Both the position numbers and the translations under genes were made by a program. A model generated the notes under the pieces. It saw nothing but the letters and a program-made list of their open reading frames with translations. It was not told the DNA's origin and made no database searches. Below are positions 26,794 through 35,426 of a stretch of DNA of 64,000 nt, in pieces; position 1 is the first letter of the stretch, and every line of letters starts with the position of its first letter. The DNA comes from Methylococcus mesophilus (GTDB lineage: Bacteria; Pseudomonadota; Gammaproteobacteria; Methylococcales; Methylococcaceae). Where the stretch lies: assembly GCF_026247885.1 (NCBI RefSeq), contig NZ_CP110921.1:1116001-1180000 (forward strand), written 5' to 3'.

Positions 26794-27615
26794 ATGGCAA
26801 GACTTTCCCGGCGCATCGCATGCGCAATCCTCGCATCCCCTTTTTCCATCGCCCCGGCTTTCGCCGACAGCACCCTGCAATATCAGGTCGCCGGTGAAAA
26901 AGCGCCGCAGTCGCTGTTCGTCAAGGACGGCCAAGTGCTGATCAAGTCGGCGGGGGGCGACACCAAGCTGGACATTCTGTTCAACCAGTCCCGAAACGCG
27001 GCATTCCTGATCGATCACCGCAAGCAAGCCTACATGCCGGTGACCGAGCAGCGAGTCGCCGAGCTTGCGTCCCAGGTCCAGGACGTGCAGCCGCTGCTGC
27101 GCGGGCTGGGCGAACAGTTGAAAAAAGTGTCCCCGGAACAAAAAGCCAAGTGGTCGGACATGCTGGGCGGAGTCGATCTGGACCGGGTCACGGCGAAATC
27201 GGAAGACAATCGGCCGATCACCTTGTCGCAGGCCGGCGCCGCAAAAACTCAAGGCGGCATCGCCTGCAGCAAAGTGGAATTGCGCCAGGGTGGCGACAAG
27301 AAGGGTGACATCTGCCTCGCTTCGGCCGAAGCGCTCAAGCTTCCGGCCGGAGACTACGAAACCCTGCGCGCCATGCTGGTGTTTTCGTCCAGAATCGCCG
27401 ACAAAGCCAAGGGCGTGGCGGCACGCTACGTCGATCTGGGACCGCTACCGGCTGTGAATCTCAGCGAATATCCCGGCATCCCGGTTGAACTCCACGACGC
27501 CTCGGCCAAACAAGCCGCCACCATGACGCTGAGCAAGATCACCTCGGACGCCCTGTCGGCCGGGGTCGTGGGCCTTCCGGAAGGCTATTCGGCCAAGAAG
27601 CTGAAACTCTGGTGA
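26794..27615 (+). CDS. Periplasmic protein, DUF4412-like
   Basis: A 273-residue protein with a signal peptide ending about residue 24 (SIAPAFADS). The mature part reads like the DUF4412 group: short beta strands (TLQYQVAGEK, LFNQSRNAAFLIDHRKQAYM) and one Cys pair (GIACSKVEL / GDICLAS) spaced as for a disulphide. No catalytic motif. The 3' end nearly touches the convergent gene at 27620. Function unknown. Confidence 0.68.
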   Translation: MARLSRRIACAILASPFSIAPAFADSTLQYQVAGEKAPQSLFVKDGQVLIKSAGGDTKLDILFNQSRNAAFLIDHRKQAYMPVTEQRVAELASQVQDVQPLLRGLGEQLKKVSPEQKAKWSDMLGGVDLDRVTAKSEDNRPITLSQAGAAKTQGGIACSKVELRQGGDKKGDICLASAEALKLPAGDYETLRAMLVFSSRIADKAKGVAARYVDLGPLPAVNLSEYPGIPVELHDASAKQAATMTLSKITSDALSAGVVGLPEGYSAKKLKLW

Positions 27616-27619
27616 GCGA

Positions 27620-28153
27620 TCAGACGGCGTCCGTCACGGCCTGAACGGGACGAGGCGTTTCTTTCCCGCGCTGCCTCGACCGTTGGGCCAGAAGCGACAG
27701 CGATACGACCACGATCAGCGCCGCCAGGCTGAGTTCCAGCAGCAGGAAAGCCCCGATTTTGAAATAGGCAAACGCCGGGTGGGCGAAACGGACCAGCCAG
27801 CCCGCCGCTTCATCCGCCACCGCGCCGAAAAATGTCAAGCCGGTCAGCCAGACTTTCAGGCTGGTGGGCAAGGGAGTGAATAGCACCAGGTGTGCGAGCG
27901 TGACCACCAGTATCCCCATCGAAAACAGGTGGAAATGCGACACTTCCAGCAGACTCTGGTAACTCCGGGGCTGGGTGAACTTTTCCGGCGAGCCGAGGTA
28001 ATACTCGACCACCGATTGCGCCGTCAGCCCCATCTTGTGGAAATACATCAGGCCGTTGCTGATCCAGAACAAGGCGATGTACCCCAGAAACAAGAGCACC
28101 ACGGCGTTGAGCATCATCTGCCGATTCTGCTCTCCGGTAACGAAGAATCGCAT
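27620..28153 (-). CDS. Four-helix membrane protein, possible heme-binding partner of the FMN-binding protein
   Basis: A 177-residue protein with four membrane segments (for example LNAVVLLFLGYIALFWIS and FLLLELSLAALIVVVSLSLL). The second segment holds EVSHFHLFSMGI, with two His facing the membrane, as in cytochrome-b-like proteins, so it may carry heme. The ATG at 28153 overlaps the stop of the FMN-binding gene (TGATG), so the two are coupled and probably form one inner-membrane electron-transfer unit. The heme idea is inference. Confidence 0.65.
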   Translation of the reverse strand: MRFFVTGEQNRQMMLNAVVLLFLGYIALFWISNGLMYFHKMGLTAQSVVEYYLGSPEKFTQPRSYQSLLEVSHFHLFSMGILVVTLAHLVLFTPLPTSLKVWLTGLTFFGAVADEAAGWLVRFAHPAFAYFKIGAFLLLELSLAALIVVVSLSLLAQRSRQRGKETPRPVQAVTDAV

Positions 28154-28743
28154 CACTCACCTCCGGCAGGATGCGCCTGCCTGAAAATCGCCTTGACTTT
28201 CCTGACGCTGGCCAGCGCCGCCATCGAACTCAGGGTAGCCCCGGAGACCGCATCGATGCCGTTGCCCGGTATCAACTGTTCGATCGTCCTTCCCTTCATC
28301 TGTTCGAACCAGCGGGCCGCGGGCTGATACTCCGGCGGCTCGTGGAAAGCCAGCACCTCCACTCGCACCACCTCGCCCTTGGGGGACAGCACGATCAGGA
28401 GACTCTCCGGCTGGGTACGCACAGTGTGGGACTCGATGGCCGCGAATCCCAAGGACTTGCCGTCCCGCTCGGCGGTGTAAAAGGTGAAAAGGCCCGATTC
28501 GAGCTTTACCCGGGCCTCCCGCTCCACGGCCTCAATCTGCTCGTCGGTCAGAAAAACCGGCTCCGCCGTCACAGAAACACCGACGCCGAATGCCAGTTCG
28601 AAAGCTTCCTCCTGGCTGTGATAGACCGTTGCACCGGCACCTGGAACGACTCCGACCAGGAGGGTGCCCATCAACAGGCCGGCGAAAGACGCGATCTTCT
28701 TTTCCCCCCGACCCAGGCCGGAGATACGAGACTGGCTATGCAA
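28153..28743 (-). CDS. FMN-binding domain protein (NqrC/RnfG-like flavoprotein)
   Basis: A 196-residue exported protein. A hydrophobic segment (about 18-38) is a signal or anchor. The FMN-binding domain has D164-A-V-S167-G-A-T170 in NGIDAVSGATLSS, matching the DxxSGAT motif to which FMN is attached covalently by ApbE-type transferases. It starts at TTG, supported by GAGGAG nine bases before it; no ATG fits. Such domains pass electrons between a membrane partner and the periplasm. A plausible partner is the coupled four-helix gene. Nearby Fur-like sites suggest iron-responsive expression. Confidence 0.85.
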   Translation of the reverse strand: MHSQSRISGLGRGEKKIASFAGLLMGTLLVGVVPGAGATVYHSQEEAFELAFGVGVSVTAEPVFLTDEQIEAVEREARVKLESGLFTFYTAERDGKSLGFAAIESHTVRTQPESLLIVLSPKGEVVRVEVLAFHEPPEYQPAARWFEQMKGRTIEQLIPGNGIDAVSGATLSSMAALASVRKVKAIFRQAHPAGGE

Positions 28744-28826
28744 AGAAAAATACTCCTCAATGTCATTTACAGGCCCATGCTACACCAAAGACCGCGTTTT
28801 ACGGACCACCTTCGGTCACGAAAGCG

Positions 28827-29525
28827 TCAAAATCCGCTGAGGATCCGGTAAACGATCTTGTGGTTGTCGGCCGCCAGCACCTCGGCCTTCAGATTGCGGA
28901 AGCTGATGGTGGTCGGAAAGGAGTCGACCGCGTAGCTCATGTCCAGCGTGACCATGGGCCGGTCGAAATCCCCCCCCTTGTACTCCATGAACCGGAGGCT
29001 GAGAGTATTGTCGGCGAACCCCTGATAGATCAGTTCGTAGCGGAAAGCGCCTCCGTGCGGCACGACGACATCCTGGGTCTTGTAAGGCAGCCGCGGCGAC
29101 AGCGGCTGTTTGATCCAGGACGATTCCGGCGCAACCCGGACGTGGTCGAACAAACCGTCGCCCGTTTCATCCGAGAAGCAGGCCGTCTTGTAGGCACCGA
29201 TCAAGGGATCGATGTACAGCAGCTTGTCCGAACAATAGACCGGATCGTTCTGCACCGTCGCCGGGAATACCGCATCGCCGGCATCGACGAAAACCGCGCC
29301 TTCGCCGACCACCTGCCGGTTCGAGTCGGCGAATACGGCGCCCTTGCGGTGCCAATAGTTGTAAACCGTGAAGATCCGACCGCCGGCCGGCGCCTGCGCT
29401 TGCTGGCCCAGGGGCGGCTCGAGCCCCGAAACGTCCGAGAAATTCGACTTGTCGATGACCGGTGCCGGCGAGCAAGCGACGCCCGCAATCGCCACCACCG
29501 CCAATAAAAGTCCGCGATACAGCAT
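28827..29525 (-). CDS. Lipoprotein of unknown function
   Basis: A 232-residue lipoprotein. The signal peptide ends in the lipobox AGVAC, so C18 would be lipidated and the protein anchored to a membrane. The mature part has repeated beta strands with Cys residues (NDPVYCSDKL, YKTACFSDE) and no motif I recognise. A GGAAAA ribosome site precedes the ATG. It lies between the porin and the FMN-binding gene on the same strand and probably belongs to that operon. Confidence 0.78.
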   Translation of the reverse strand: MLYRGLLLAVVAIAGVACSPAPVIDKSNFSDVSGLEPPLGQQAQAPAGGRIFTVYNYWHRKGAVFADSNRQVVGEGAVFVDAGDAVFPATVQNDPVYCSDKLLYIDPLIGAYKTACFSDETGDGLFDHVRVAPESSWIKQPLSPRLPYKTQDVVVPHGGAFRYELIYQGFADNTLSLRFMEYKGGDFDRPMVTLDMSYAVDSFPTTISFRNLKAEVLAADNHKIVYRILSGF

Positions 29526-29549
29526 GGGTTTTCCTTTCGACTGGATTGA

Positions 29550-31067
29550 TCAGTAAATGAACCCGACACCGAGGTTGAACTGGCCCGGCAGTTGCCCCGC
29601 CCCGGAACTGATGTTCTGGTAGTCGGCCTTGATGACGATGTTGGTGATGGGTTTGTAGGTGAGGCCGGCCTGGTAGATGCGTTGGTCGTAGAGGCCGTCG
29701 TAATCGGTGAAACCGTCCGGCACAGTCGCCAGGGTATTGTAGCGTTGGTAACGCACGAACGGCGCGAGGTACTGGGTGGTCCCCTGCCACAGCCAGGGCA
29801 GCACATCATAAGCGCCTTCCACGTACCAGCCGTAGTTGGAACTGCCCACCGTCTCACCTTTGGCCTCGCTGAGTATCGCCGCATCGCCGACGCCGCCCCA
29901 GGCACCCAGGGCCCGGAACTCGAAGCCACGGTAATGCCACTGGAGATGGCCTTCATAGAGCTGGGTGAACACGTTCGGCTTCTGCGGCCCCGCAGCCGTC
30001 ATGTACACATTGCCTTGCCCCGCGTCGCCCACGAACGTCGAGGCGCCGACCATCAGGCCCGGCAGCTCAGGCGGCATATAGTCCACCCGACCGGTAAACG
30101 CCAGGTTTTCGGCCACCGCGGTGCTGCCGCCCTGCCTGCCTTCCCGGATGCCGAGCGAATCGAAGCCTTCCGAATTGAGGCCGTTGATGCCGTAGGCGCG
30201 GTATACCAGGCCGGGCACGATCTCGCCGTGCACTCCAACGCCCATTTCCCGCCAGGTCGTCGGGATGATCAGCTGCTCGACCGCAGGACGCCGGTTGCCG
30301 TGGAAGAATGTCGGCTCGTGGATTTCGTTGATGAAGCCCATGGGCACGAGCATCAAACCGGTACGGACGTTGGCCCTGGGATCGAACAGAAAGTCGAGGT
30401 ACGAAAACTCGACGGAAACCTCGCCCTTCTCTTCGTCCCCTTCGCCGGTCGAACCGTGCTCGAACTCGAGCTCATTGTTCAGCACGATCCAGTCGTTGAA
30501 CTTGTAGCCGGCGTAGAGAACGAGCCTGGCCATGTCGGCGGTGTTTTTCCGCTGCAGCGATTTTTCCACCCCGTCGTTCTGGAAATTGGTATAGAAGAAT
30601 TCACCGTAGCCGCCGATCGACAGTCCCCGCTTGTTCATGTACACCTGCGAGGCCGCCGGTGCCATGCCGTACATGCTCTTGTATTCGCGCTTTTCCGGGA
30701 TGATCAGTGAAGTCTTGAGTTTCTCGACCTCGGCCGCAAGGATATCGGTCTTGCGGTCCGATTCGGACTTGGCTTTTTTCTTGATTGCAGTATCACCCGG
30801 CTTTTCCGGTTCGGCTGCGGCCTCCGCCTTGTTGGCCGTCTTGAGGTCCTGCACCTCCTGCTTGACCTCCTTCTGCACGGTCTCGGTCTGACCGAGTTTG
30901 GTCTTCAGCGCTTCGATTTCCTGCTGTTGCTGCTGAATCACTTTCCACAGATCCTCGACCGAAGGCATCTTCTGGGCGGCATTCGCCTCTCCCGCGATAC
31001 CGCAGGACAGAAGGGCGGTGGACAATGCCGCCCGGAACGGGCTCGGCTTGACTGCTGGTTCACTCAT
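29550..31067 (-). CDS. Outer-membrane beta-barrel protein with N-terminal coiled coil (porin-like)
   Basis: A 505-residue protein starting MSEPAVKPSPF, with a signal peptide ending near residue 30 (GEANA). Residues about 32-110 form a coiled coil (LWKVIQQQQQEIEALKTKL and a second stretch KKAKSESDRKTDILAAEVEK). The rest alternates as in 16- or 18-stranded porins, ending in Phe-Ile-Tyr as outer-membrane proteins do. Substrate is unknown. A Fur-like palindrome lies 37 bases upstream of the start, so iron control is likely, with the lipoprotein and FMN genes downstream. Confidence 0.8.
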   Translation of the reverse strand: MSEPAVKPSPFRAALSTALLSCGIAGEANAAQKMPSVEDLWKVIQQQQQEIEALKTKLGQTETVQKEVKQEVQDLKTANKAEAAAEPEKPGDTAIKKKAKSESDRKTDILAAEVEKLKTSLIIPEKREYKSMYGMAPAASQVYMNKRGLSIGGYGEFFYTNFQNDGVEKSLQRKNTADMARLVLYAGYKFNDWIVLNNELEFEHGSTGEGDEEKGEVSVEFSYLDFLFDPRANVRTGLMLVPMGFINEIHEPTFFHGNRRPAVEQLIIPTTWREMGVGVHGEIVPGLVYRAYGINGLNSEGFDSLGIREGRQGGSTAVAENLAFTGRVDYMPPELPGLMVGASTFVGDAGQGNVYMTAAGPQKPNVFTQLYEGHLQWHYRGFEFRALGAWGGVGDAAILSEAKGETVGSSNYGWYVEGAYDVLPWLWQGTTQYLAPFVRYQRYNTLATVPDGFTDYDGLYDQRIYQAGLTYKPITNIVIKADYQNISSGAGQLPGQFNLGVGFIY

Positions 31068-31103
31068 TGCTGACTCTCCCCTCTTGGAAAAATAACACGC
31101 ATG

Positions 31104-31126
31104 CAAATGCGATTGATTTGCGTTTG
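31104..31126. promoter_or_regulatory. Fur-box-like imperfect palindrome upstream of the porin operon
   Basis: The 23 bases from CAAATGCGATTG to TTTGCGTTTG read almost the same on both strands (8 of 11 positions in each arm). The AAATG / ATTTG arms are similar to Fur sites of gammaproteobacteria. The site is 37 bases upstream of the porin gene start. Binding is inference. Confidence 0.4.
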
Positions 31127-31262
31127 CGCGGACATTAGCATTAGCATGGAAATCATGCAAGTGCCCATTGGCTGAAAGAGTCCATTTACGGCGATACGCT
31201 GAGCCGAACCGTCAGGACTTGGGTCGCGGTTGAATACAACGCTTGACCATGTCTGATCATAT

Positions 31263-31281
31263 AACGAGAATTGTTCTCATT
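31263..31281. promoter_or_regulatory. Fur-box-like site upstream of the di-heme peroxidase gene
   Basis: AACGAGAATTGTTCTCATT is a 19-base near-palindrome (7 of 9 positions pair in each arm) around GAGAA and TTCTC, close to the usual AATGAGAATxATTCTC Fur pattern. It lies 31 bases upstream of the peroxidase ATG. It may also act on the leftward porin operon. Confidence 0.5.
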
Positions 31282-31312
31282 AATTACAGACGCAAGATCG
31301 GGGGAACCTGGA

Positions 31313-32485
31313 ATGAAATACCGTCGCACCCTTGCCGCAGGCATCTTCGGCCTGATCGCCTCCCACCCGGCTTTCTCGGACGATCTCGCACTGCCAGGCG
31401 GAAAGCACCTTTCCCTTAAGGCGCAACTCGGACAGAAGCTGTTCTTCGACACCAGCCTGTCCACGCCGCCCGGCCAGTCGTGCAGCAGTTGCCACGATCC
31501 CAACTCGGCATTTTCCGACCCGAACAAAAATCAACCGACCTCCAATGGCGTGCTGCCGACGCTGAAGGGCAACCGCAATGCGCCGACCGCGGCCTACGCC
31601 GCCTATACCCCGCCGTTCCACTACGACACCACGCTGCGCCTCTTTGTGGGGGGGCAGTTCCTGGACGGACGCGCATCGACGCTCAAGGACCAGGCCAAAG
31701 GGCCATTCCTCAATCCCGTGGAAATGGCCAATCCCGACAAACAGACCGTAGTGACCAAGGTCAGGGAGGCGGAATACGCCTGGATGTTCGACGAGGTCTT
31801 CGGACCCGGCTCGCTCGACAATACCCGCAAGGCCTACGACCGGATCGCCGCCGCGATCGCGGCATTCGAGCGATCTCCGGTATTCGCCAGATTCGATTCC
31901 AAGTACGACTACTACCTGAAGGGGAAAGTCAGGCTGACGCCGCAGGAAATGCGGGGGCTGGTGGTCTTCGAATCCGAAGAAAAAGGCAATTGCGCCGCCT
32001 GTCATCCGAGCACGCCGAGCGCGAACGGCACCCCGCCCTTGTTCACGGATCACACCTACGACAACCTCGGCGTGCCCAAGAACCCGGACAACCCGTTCTA
32101 CGCCCTCCCGTCGAAACTGAATCCCGATGGCCCCGCCTTCGTCGACCGGGGACTGGGTAAACAGGTGGGCAAGTTCTGGGAAGACGGAAAACTAAAGGTG
32201 CCGACGCTCCGCAACATCGCGGTCACGGCGCCCTACATGCACAACGGCTATTTCAGCACCCTGCGCTCCGTGGTGGATTTCTACAATACCCGGGACGTTC
32301 GCCCCACCTGCTGGAACGAACTCGTGACCGAAGCCGAAGCCGAGCGACTGGGCTGCTGGCCGGCGCCCGAGGTCAAACAGAACGTCAATGGCGACGAACT
32401 CGGCGATCTGGGCCTGAGCGACAGGGAAGTCGACGATCTGGTCGCTTTCCTCAAGACTCTGACCGACGGCTACCAGCCGGAATGA
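31313..32485 (+). CDS. Di-heme cytochrome c peroxidase / MauG-family protein
   Basis: A 390-residue periplasmic or surface protein with a signal peptide ending about residue 22. Two heme-attachment motifs are visible: C57-S-S-C-H61 and C227-A-A-C-H231, the pattern of bacterial CCP and MauG proteins. The usual FWDGR block reads FLDGR (residues 116-120), so the Trp is missing. The C-terminal half has the expected KVPTLRNIAVTAPYMHNGYF. The family reduces hydrogen peroxide or oxidises amino-acid side chains of partner proteins. GGGGAA precedes the ATG. A Fur-like site is just upstream. Confidence 0.88.
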   Translation: MKYRRTLAAGIFGLIASHPAFSDDLALPGGKHLSLKAQLGQKLFFDTSLSTPPGQSCSSCHDPNSAFSDPNKNQPTSNGVLPTLKGNRNAPTAAYAAYTPPFHYDTTLRLFVGGQFLDGRASTLKDQAKGPFLNPVEMANPDKQTVVTKVREAEYAWMFDEVFGPGSLDNTRKAYDRIAAAIAAFERSPVFARFDSKYDYYLKGKVRLTPQEMRGLVVFESEEKGNCAACHPSTPSANGTPPLFTDHTYDNLGVPKNPDNPFYALPSKLNPDGPAFVDRGLGKQVGKFWEDGKLKVPTLRNIAVTAPYMHNGYFSTLRSVVDFYNTRDVRPTCWNELVTEAEAERLGCWPAPEVKQNVNGDELGDLGLSDREVDDLVAFLKTLTDGYQPE

Positions 32486-32489
32486 AGGC

Positions 32490-33575
32490 TCAGGAGGGTT
32501 GCGCCGCAGGGATGTAGAAAAAGCCAATAGCGAGTATGCAGTAAACGCCGATCAGCAACAGACCCTCGAACCAGCTCGACTGGCCGTCTCGGACCAGGTC
32601 GCGTGTGACCACGACAGCGAGCATCACGGCGACGATCTCGAACTGGGAAAACAGGAGGTCCATGTCCTGTCCGATGAGCATGCTGAAGAACACCAAGACG
32701 GGCGCTACCAGCAGAGCGACCTGGGTGCTGGCACCGACGGTGACGCCCAGCGCCAGCTCCACTTGATTGGAGCGGGCGAACCGGATTGAATTGAAGGTTT
32801 CAGCCGCGTTGCCCACCATCGCCAGCAGGAAAACGCCGGCGAACAAGGGCGTCAATCCCATCGCATCGGCCGCCGGCTGGATCGCGTCCGTCATGATTTC
32901 GCTCATGACGCCCAGGGCGATGGTCACCACGGCGAGGACCGCGAGCGCTCGGTTCCTGCTCCATCCGAGCTCGCCGCCCAACGGCTCCGGCTCGGCCTTG
33001 CCTTTCTCTTCGAGCTCCTCGGCTGCCGCCGCGACACCGAAAACCGCCTTCTGGCTTCGCAGGGTCAGAATGATGCTGCCGCAGTACACGAAAAAGAGCA
33101 CGGCGGCGATATGGACGCTGATTTCCTCGTCGGAACTCGCGCTGAAATGAAACACGGCAGGGATGATCAGCGCGATCGCCGCCAGCATCAGCGAACCCGC
33201 GTTGCGGCGCGCCGTCTTGGAATCGAATTGCTGCTCGCCCCATTTCGCACCGCCGGCGAACAGAGACAAACCCAGCCCAAGCAACAGATTTCCGATGATG
33301 GAACCGGTCAACGAGGCCTTGACGACGTCGACCAACCCTTGATGAAGCGCGAACAGTCCCACGATGATTTCGGGCGCATTCCCGAGGGTCGCACTGAGCA
33401 AGCCTCCGTAAGTGGGCCCCAGGTAGCTCGCGAGCGATTCGGTAGCATCGCCCATCAGCGCCGCAAGCGGCACGATCGCCAAGGCAGAAGCCAGGAACAC
33501 CAGCGTCGGGTGGGCATCTCGCCAGTCCATGCCCAACGCAATCGGAATGAATACCAGCAACCAGTTCAGTCTCAC
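32490..33575 (-). CDS. CAX-family calcium/cation:proton antiporter
   Basis: A 361-residue inner-membrane exchanger with 10-11 helices and the two alpha-repeats of the CAX/ChaA family. Repeat 1 has TLGNAPEIIVGLFAL, and repeat 2 has MVGNAAETFNSI, keeping both acidic residues needed for cation binding; a short charged loop (EELEEKGKAEPEPLGG) joins the halves. It starts at GTG, since no ATG fits. It lies head-to-head with a paralogue at 33681, about 105 bases apart, as a divergent pair. The cation (Ca2+, Mn2+ or another) is not decided by sequence. Confidence 0.9.
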   Translation of the reverse strand: MRLNWLLVFIPIALGMDWRDAHPTLVFLASALAIVPLAALMGDATESLASYLGPTYGGLLSATLGNAPEIIVGLFALHQGLVDVVKASLTGSIIGNLLLGLGLSLFAGGAKWGEQQFDSKTARRNAGSLMLAAIALIIPAVFHFSASSDEEISVHIAAVLFFVYCGSIILTLRSQKAVFGVAAAAEELEEKGKAEPEPLGGELGWSRNRALAVLAVVTIALGVMSEIMTDAIQPAADAMGLTPLFAGVFLLAMVGNAAETFNSIRFARSNQVELALGVTVGASTQVALLVAPVLVFFSMLIGQDMDLLFSQFEIVAVMLAVVVTRDLVRDGQSSWFEGLLLIGVYCILAIGFFYIPAAQPS

Positions 33576-33680
33576 ATTCGGCTCCCAAGGCCCATGAAGA
33601 ATATCAATATCCGTTCAAAAAACTATCACGCTCGGTGACTATAATCGCGCGATTTGAAAAATAGCTGAATGAGGCCGCGG

Positions 33681-34748
33681 ATGAACCTGAATTGGCTGCT
33701 TGCGCTGATACCCGCGTCGGTCGCGCTCAACTGGGCCCATGCCGATCCGATCCTGGTTTTCCTCTGCTCCGCCCTTTCCATCGTTCCCCTGGCCGGCCTG
33801 ATGGAAAAAGCCACGGATGCCCTGTCCGACTATTTGGGGCCCACTTACGGCGGACTGTTGAACGCGACCATGGGCAACGCTCCCGAGCTCATCATCGGCG
33901 TTTCGGCCTTGCGCAATGGACTGATCGACATCCTCAAAGCCTCTATCGCGGGCTCGATCATGGGCACCCTGCTGTTCGGCATGGGCCTTTCCCTCCTTGC
34001 CGGCGGGCTGCGCAAGCCCCGCCAGAGCTTCGACAGCGAGATGGTCTCGGTCAATGGCGCGCTGCTGATGCTCGGAACCTTCGGGCTCGTGATACCCGCA
34101 GTGTTCAAGTTCGGAGCCAAGCCCGACCAGGAAATCAGCCTGGAAATCTCCATCGTCCTGTTCGTGGTTTACCTCGCCAGCATGGTCTTCACCCTGATCA
34201 CGCACCGGCCGGCGGTCGGCGCCCTCGCGGTAAAAGCAGAGCTGCAGGAAAAAGGAGACGCCGCGAAGACGGAAAAACCGGCGTGGAACCCCAAGACCGC
34301 CTTTTGGATACTCGGCGGGGTGGCCGTCCTCCTGGCGGTCGTGAGCGATGCGCTGACCGACTCCATCGACGACGCAGCGGACGCCATCGGCCTCACTCCC
34401 GTGTTTGCCGGTGTGTTTCTACTCTCCATCGTCGGCAATGTGGCCCAGTTCATGAATTCGACCTCATTCGCCTACCGGAACCAGATGACCCTGGCCCTGT
34501 CGGTCAACCTCGGCGCGACGACCCAACTGGTGCTGCTGGTCGCTCCGGTGCTGGTCATCGCCGGCAATCTCATGGGCATGAGCATGGACCTGCTGTTCAC
34601 CCAGTTCGAACTCGTCGGCATCATCCTGTCGGTGACGGTCGCCCGGAACCTCCTGAGCGACCATACCTCGACCTGGCTCGAAGGCGTGATGTTGATCGGA
34701 GTCTACATGATGCTCGGCATCGGTTTTTTTTATGCACCTTCGCCCTGA
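33681..34748 (+). CDS. CAX-family paralogue with altered second cation motif
   Basis: A 355-residue paralogue of the neighbouring exchanger and read the opposite way. Repeat 1 is intact (TMGNAPELIIGVSAL). Repeat 2 reads G252-N-V-A-Q256-F, so the Glu of the GNAAE motif is Gln; this residue binds cation or proton in known CAX proteins. It may therefore be non-transporting, altered in coupling, or a regulatory partner of the intact copy. The start is at MNLNWLLAL. The following gene is 250 bases away. Confidence 0.88.
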   Translation: MNLNWLLALIPASVALNWAHADPILVFLCSALSIVPLAGLMEKATDALSDYLGPTYGGLLNATMGNAPELIIGVSALRNGLIDILKASIAGSIMGTLLFGMGLSLLAGGLRKPRQSFDSEMVSVNGALLMLGTFGLVIPAVFKFGAKPDQEISLEISIVLFVVYLASMVFTLITHRPAVGALAVKAELQEKGDAAKTEKPAWNPKTAFWILGGVAVLLAVVSDALTDSIDDAADAIGLTPVFAGVFLLSIVGNVAQFMNSTSFAYRNQMTLALSVNLGATTQLVLLVAPVLVIAGNLMGMSMDLLFTQFELVGIILSVTVARNLLSDHTSTWLEGVMLIGVYMMLGIGFFYAPSP

Positions 34749-34997
34749 TCCACCGACCGATAACCTACATGAAACTCCAACGAAATCTTAACGCGGCTTG
34801 CAGATACTTATACGGTTCGTACTTGAAGGCCGCGCCATAACGTTACAGTAAGGTTAAATCGGCTCGTCGACGGCGTCTCGACCTTGGCTTCCTCCAGACA
34901 GGCATGTTAGCCTGAGAATGAATGTTACAGCCGGTTTCGAACGGCCGGCCCGTCAGTCAAAACGAACATGTCAAACCTCAAGGGAGCATCCGATACC

Positions 34998-35339
34998 ATG
35001 GCAGATCAAACCGCGAACAGTACCAGCACCGATGCCGGCGAGGCCGAAGCCCTGAAATCAATCTCGGACGCGATGCGTGACGCCGTCCAGAACGCGACGG
35101 AAGACGCCGCAAAGGTGAGAGAGAAGCTGGCCGGCATGGACGTAGGACGCTCGCTGTCGCGCTTTGCCTACACCAGCTCCTACATGGTTTCCTACGGCAT
35201 CGTTTACGGCACTGTCTTCATCGCCCGCGCCATTCCCCAGGACAACCCCATCGTCGAGGGATTCGTCGATGGCAGCCGCGCCGCTATCGATGCGCTGAAC
35301 GAAGCCAAGGAAGCGCAAGCACCCGTTTCCGGCGCCTGA
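34998..35339 (+). CDS. Small membrane-associated protein of the P-type ATPase locus
   Basis: A 113-residue protein. Residues 1-50 are acidic and helical (GEAEALKSISDAMRDAVQ). One amphipathic or membrane helix follows about 55-80 (AYTSSYMVSYGIVYGTVFIA), then an acidic helix. No family recognised. AAGGGAG lies ten bases before ATG 34998; an in-frame ATG at 34968 lacks such a site. It heads the run of co-directional genes leading to the P-type ATPases and may be a small subunit or regulator. Confidence 0.68.
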   Translation: MADQTANSTSTDAGEAEALKSISDAMRDAVQNATEDAAKVREKLAGMDVGRSLSRFAYTSSYMVSYGIVYGTVFIARAIPQDNPIVEGFVDGSRAAIDALNEAKEAQAPVSGA

Positions 35340-35426
35340 GCCGCGATGCCGGCCACGGGGCGGGATGACGCCCCTTTGTAAAAGGAATCATCGGAAATTC
35401 TCATCGATCAATCAGGACAGTTGATA

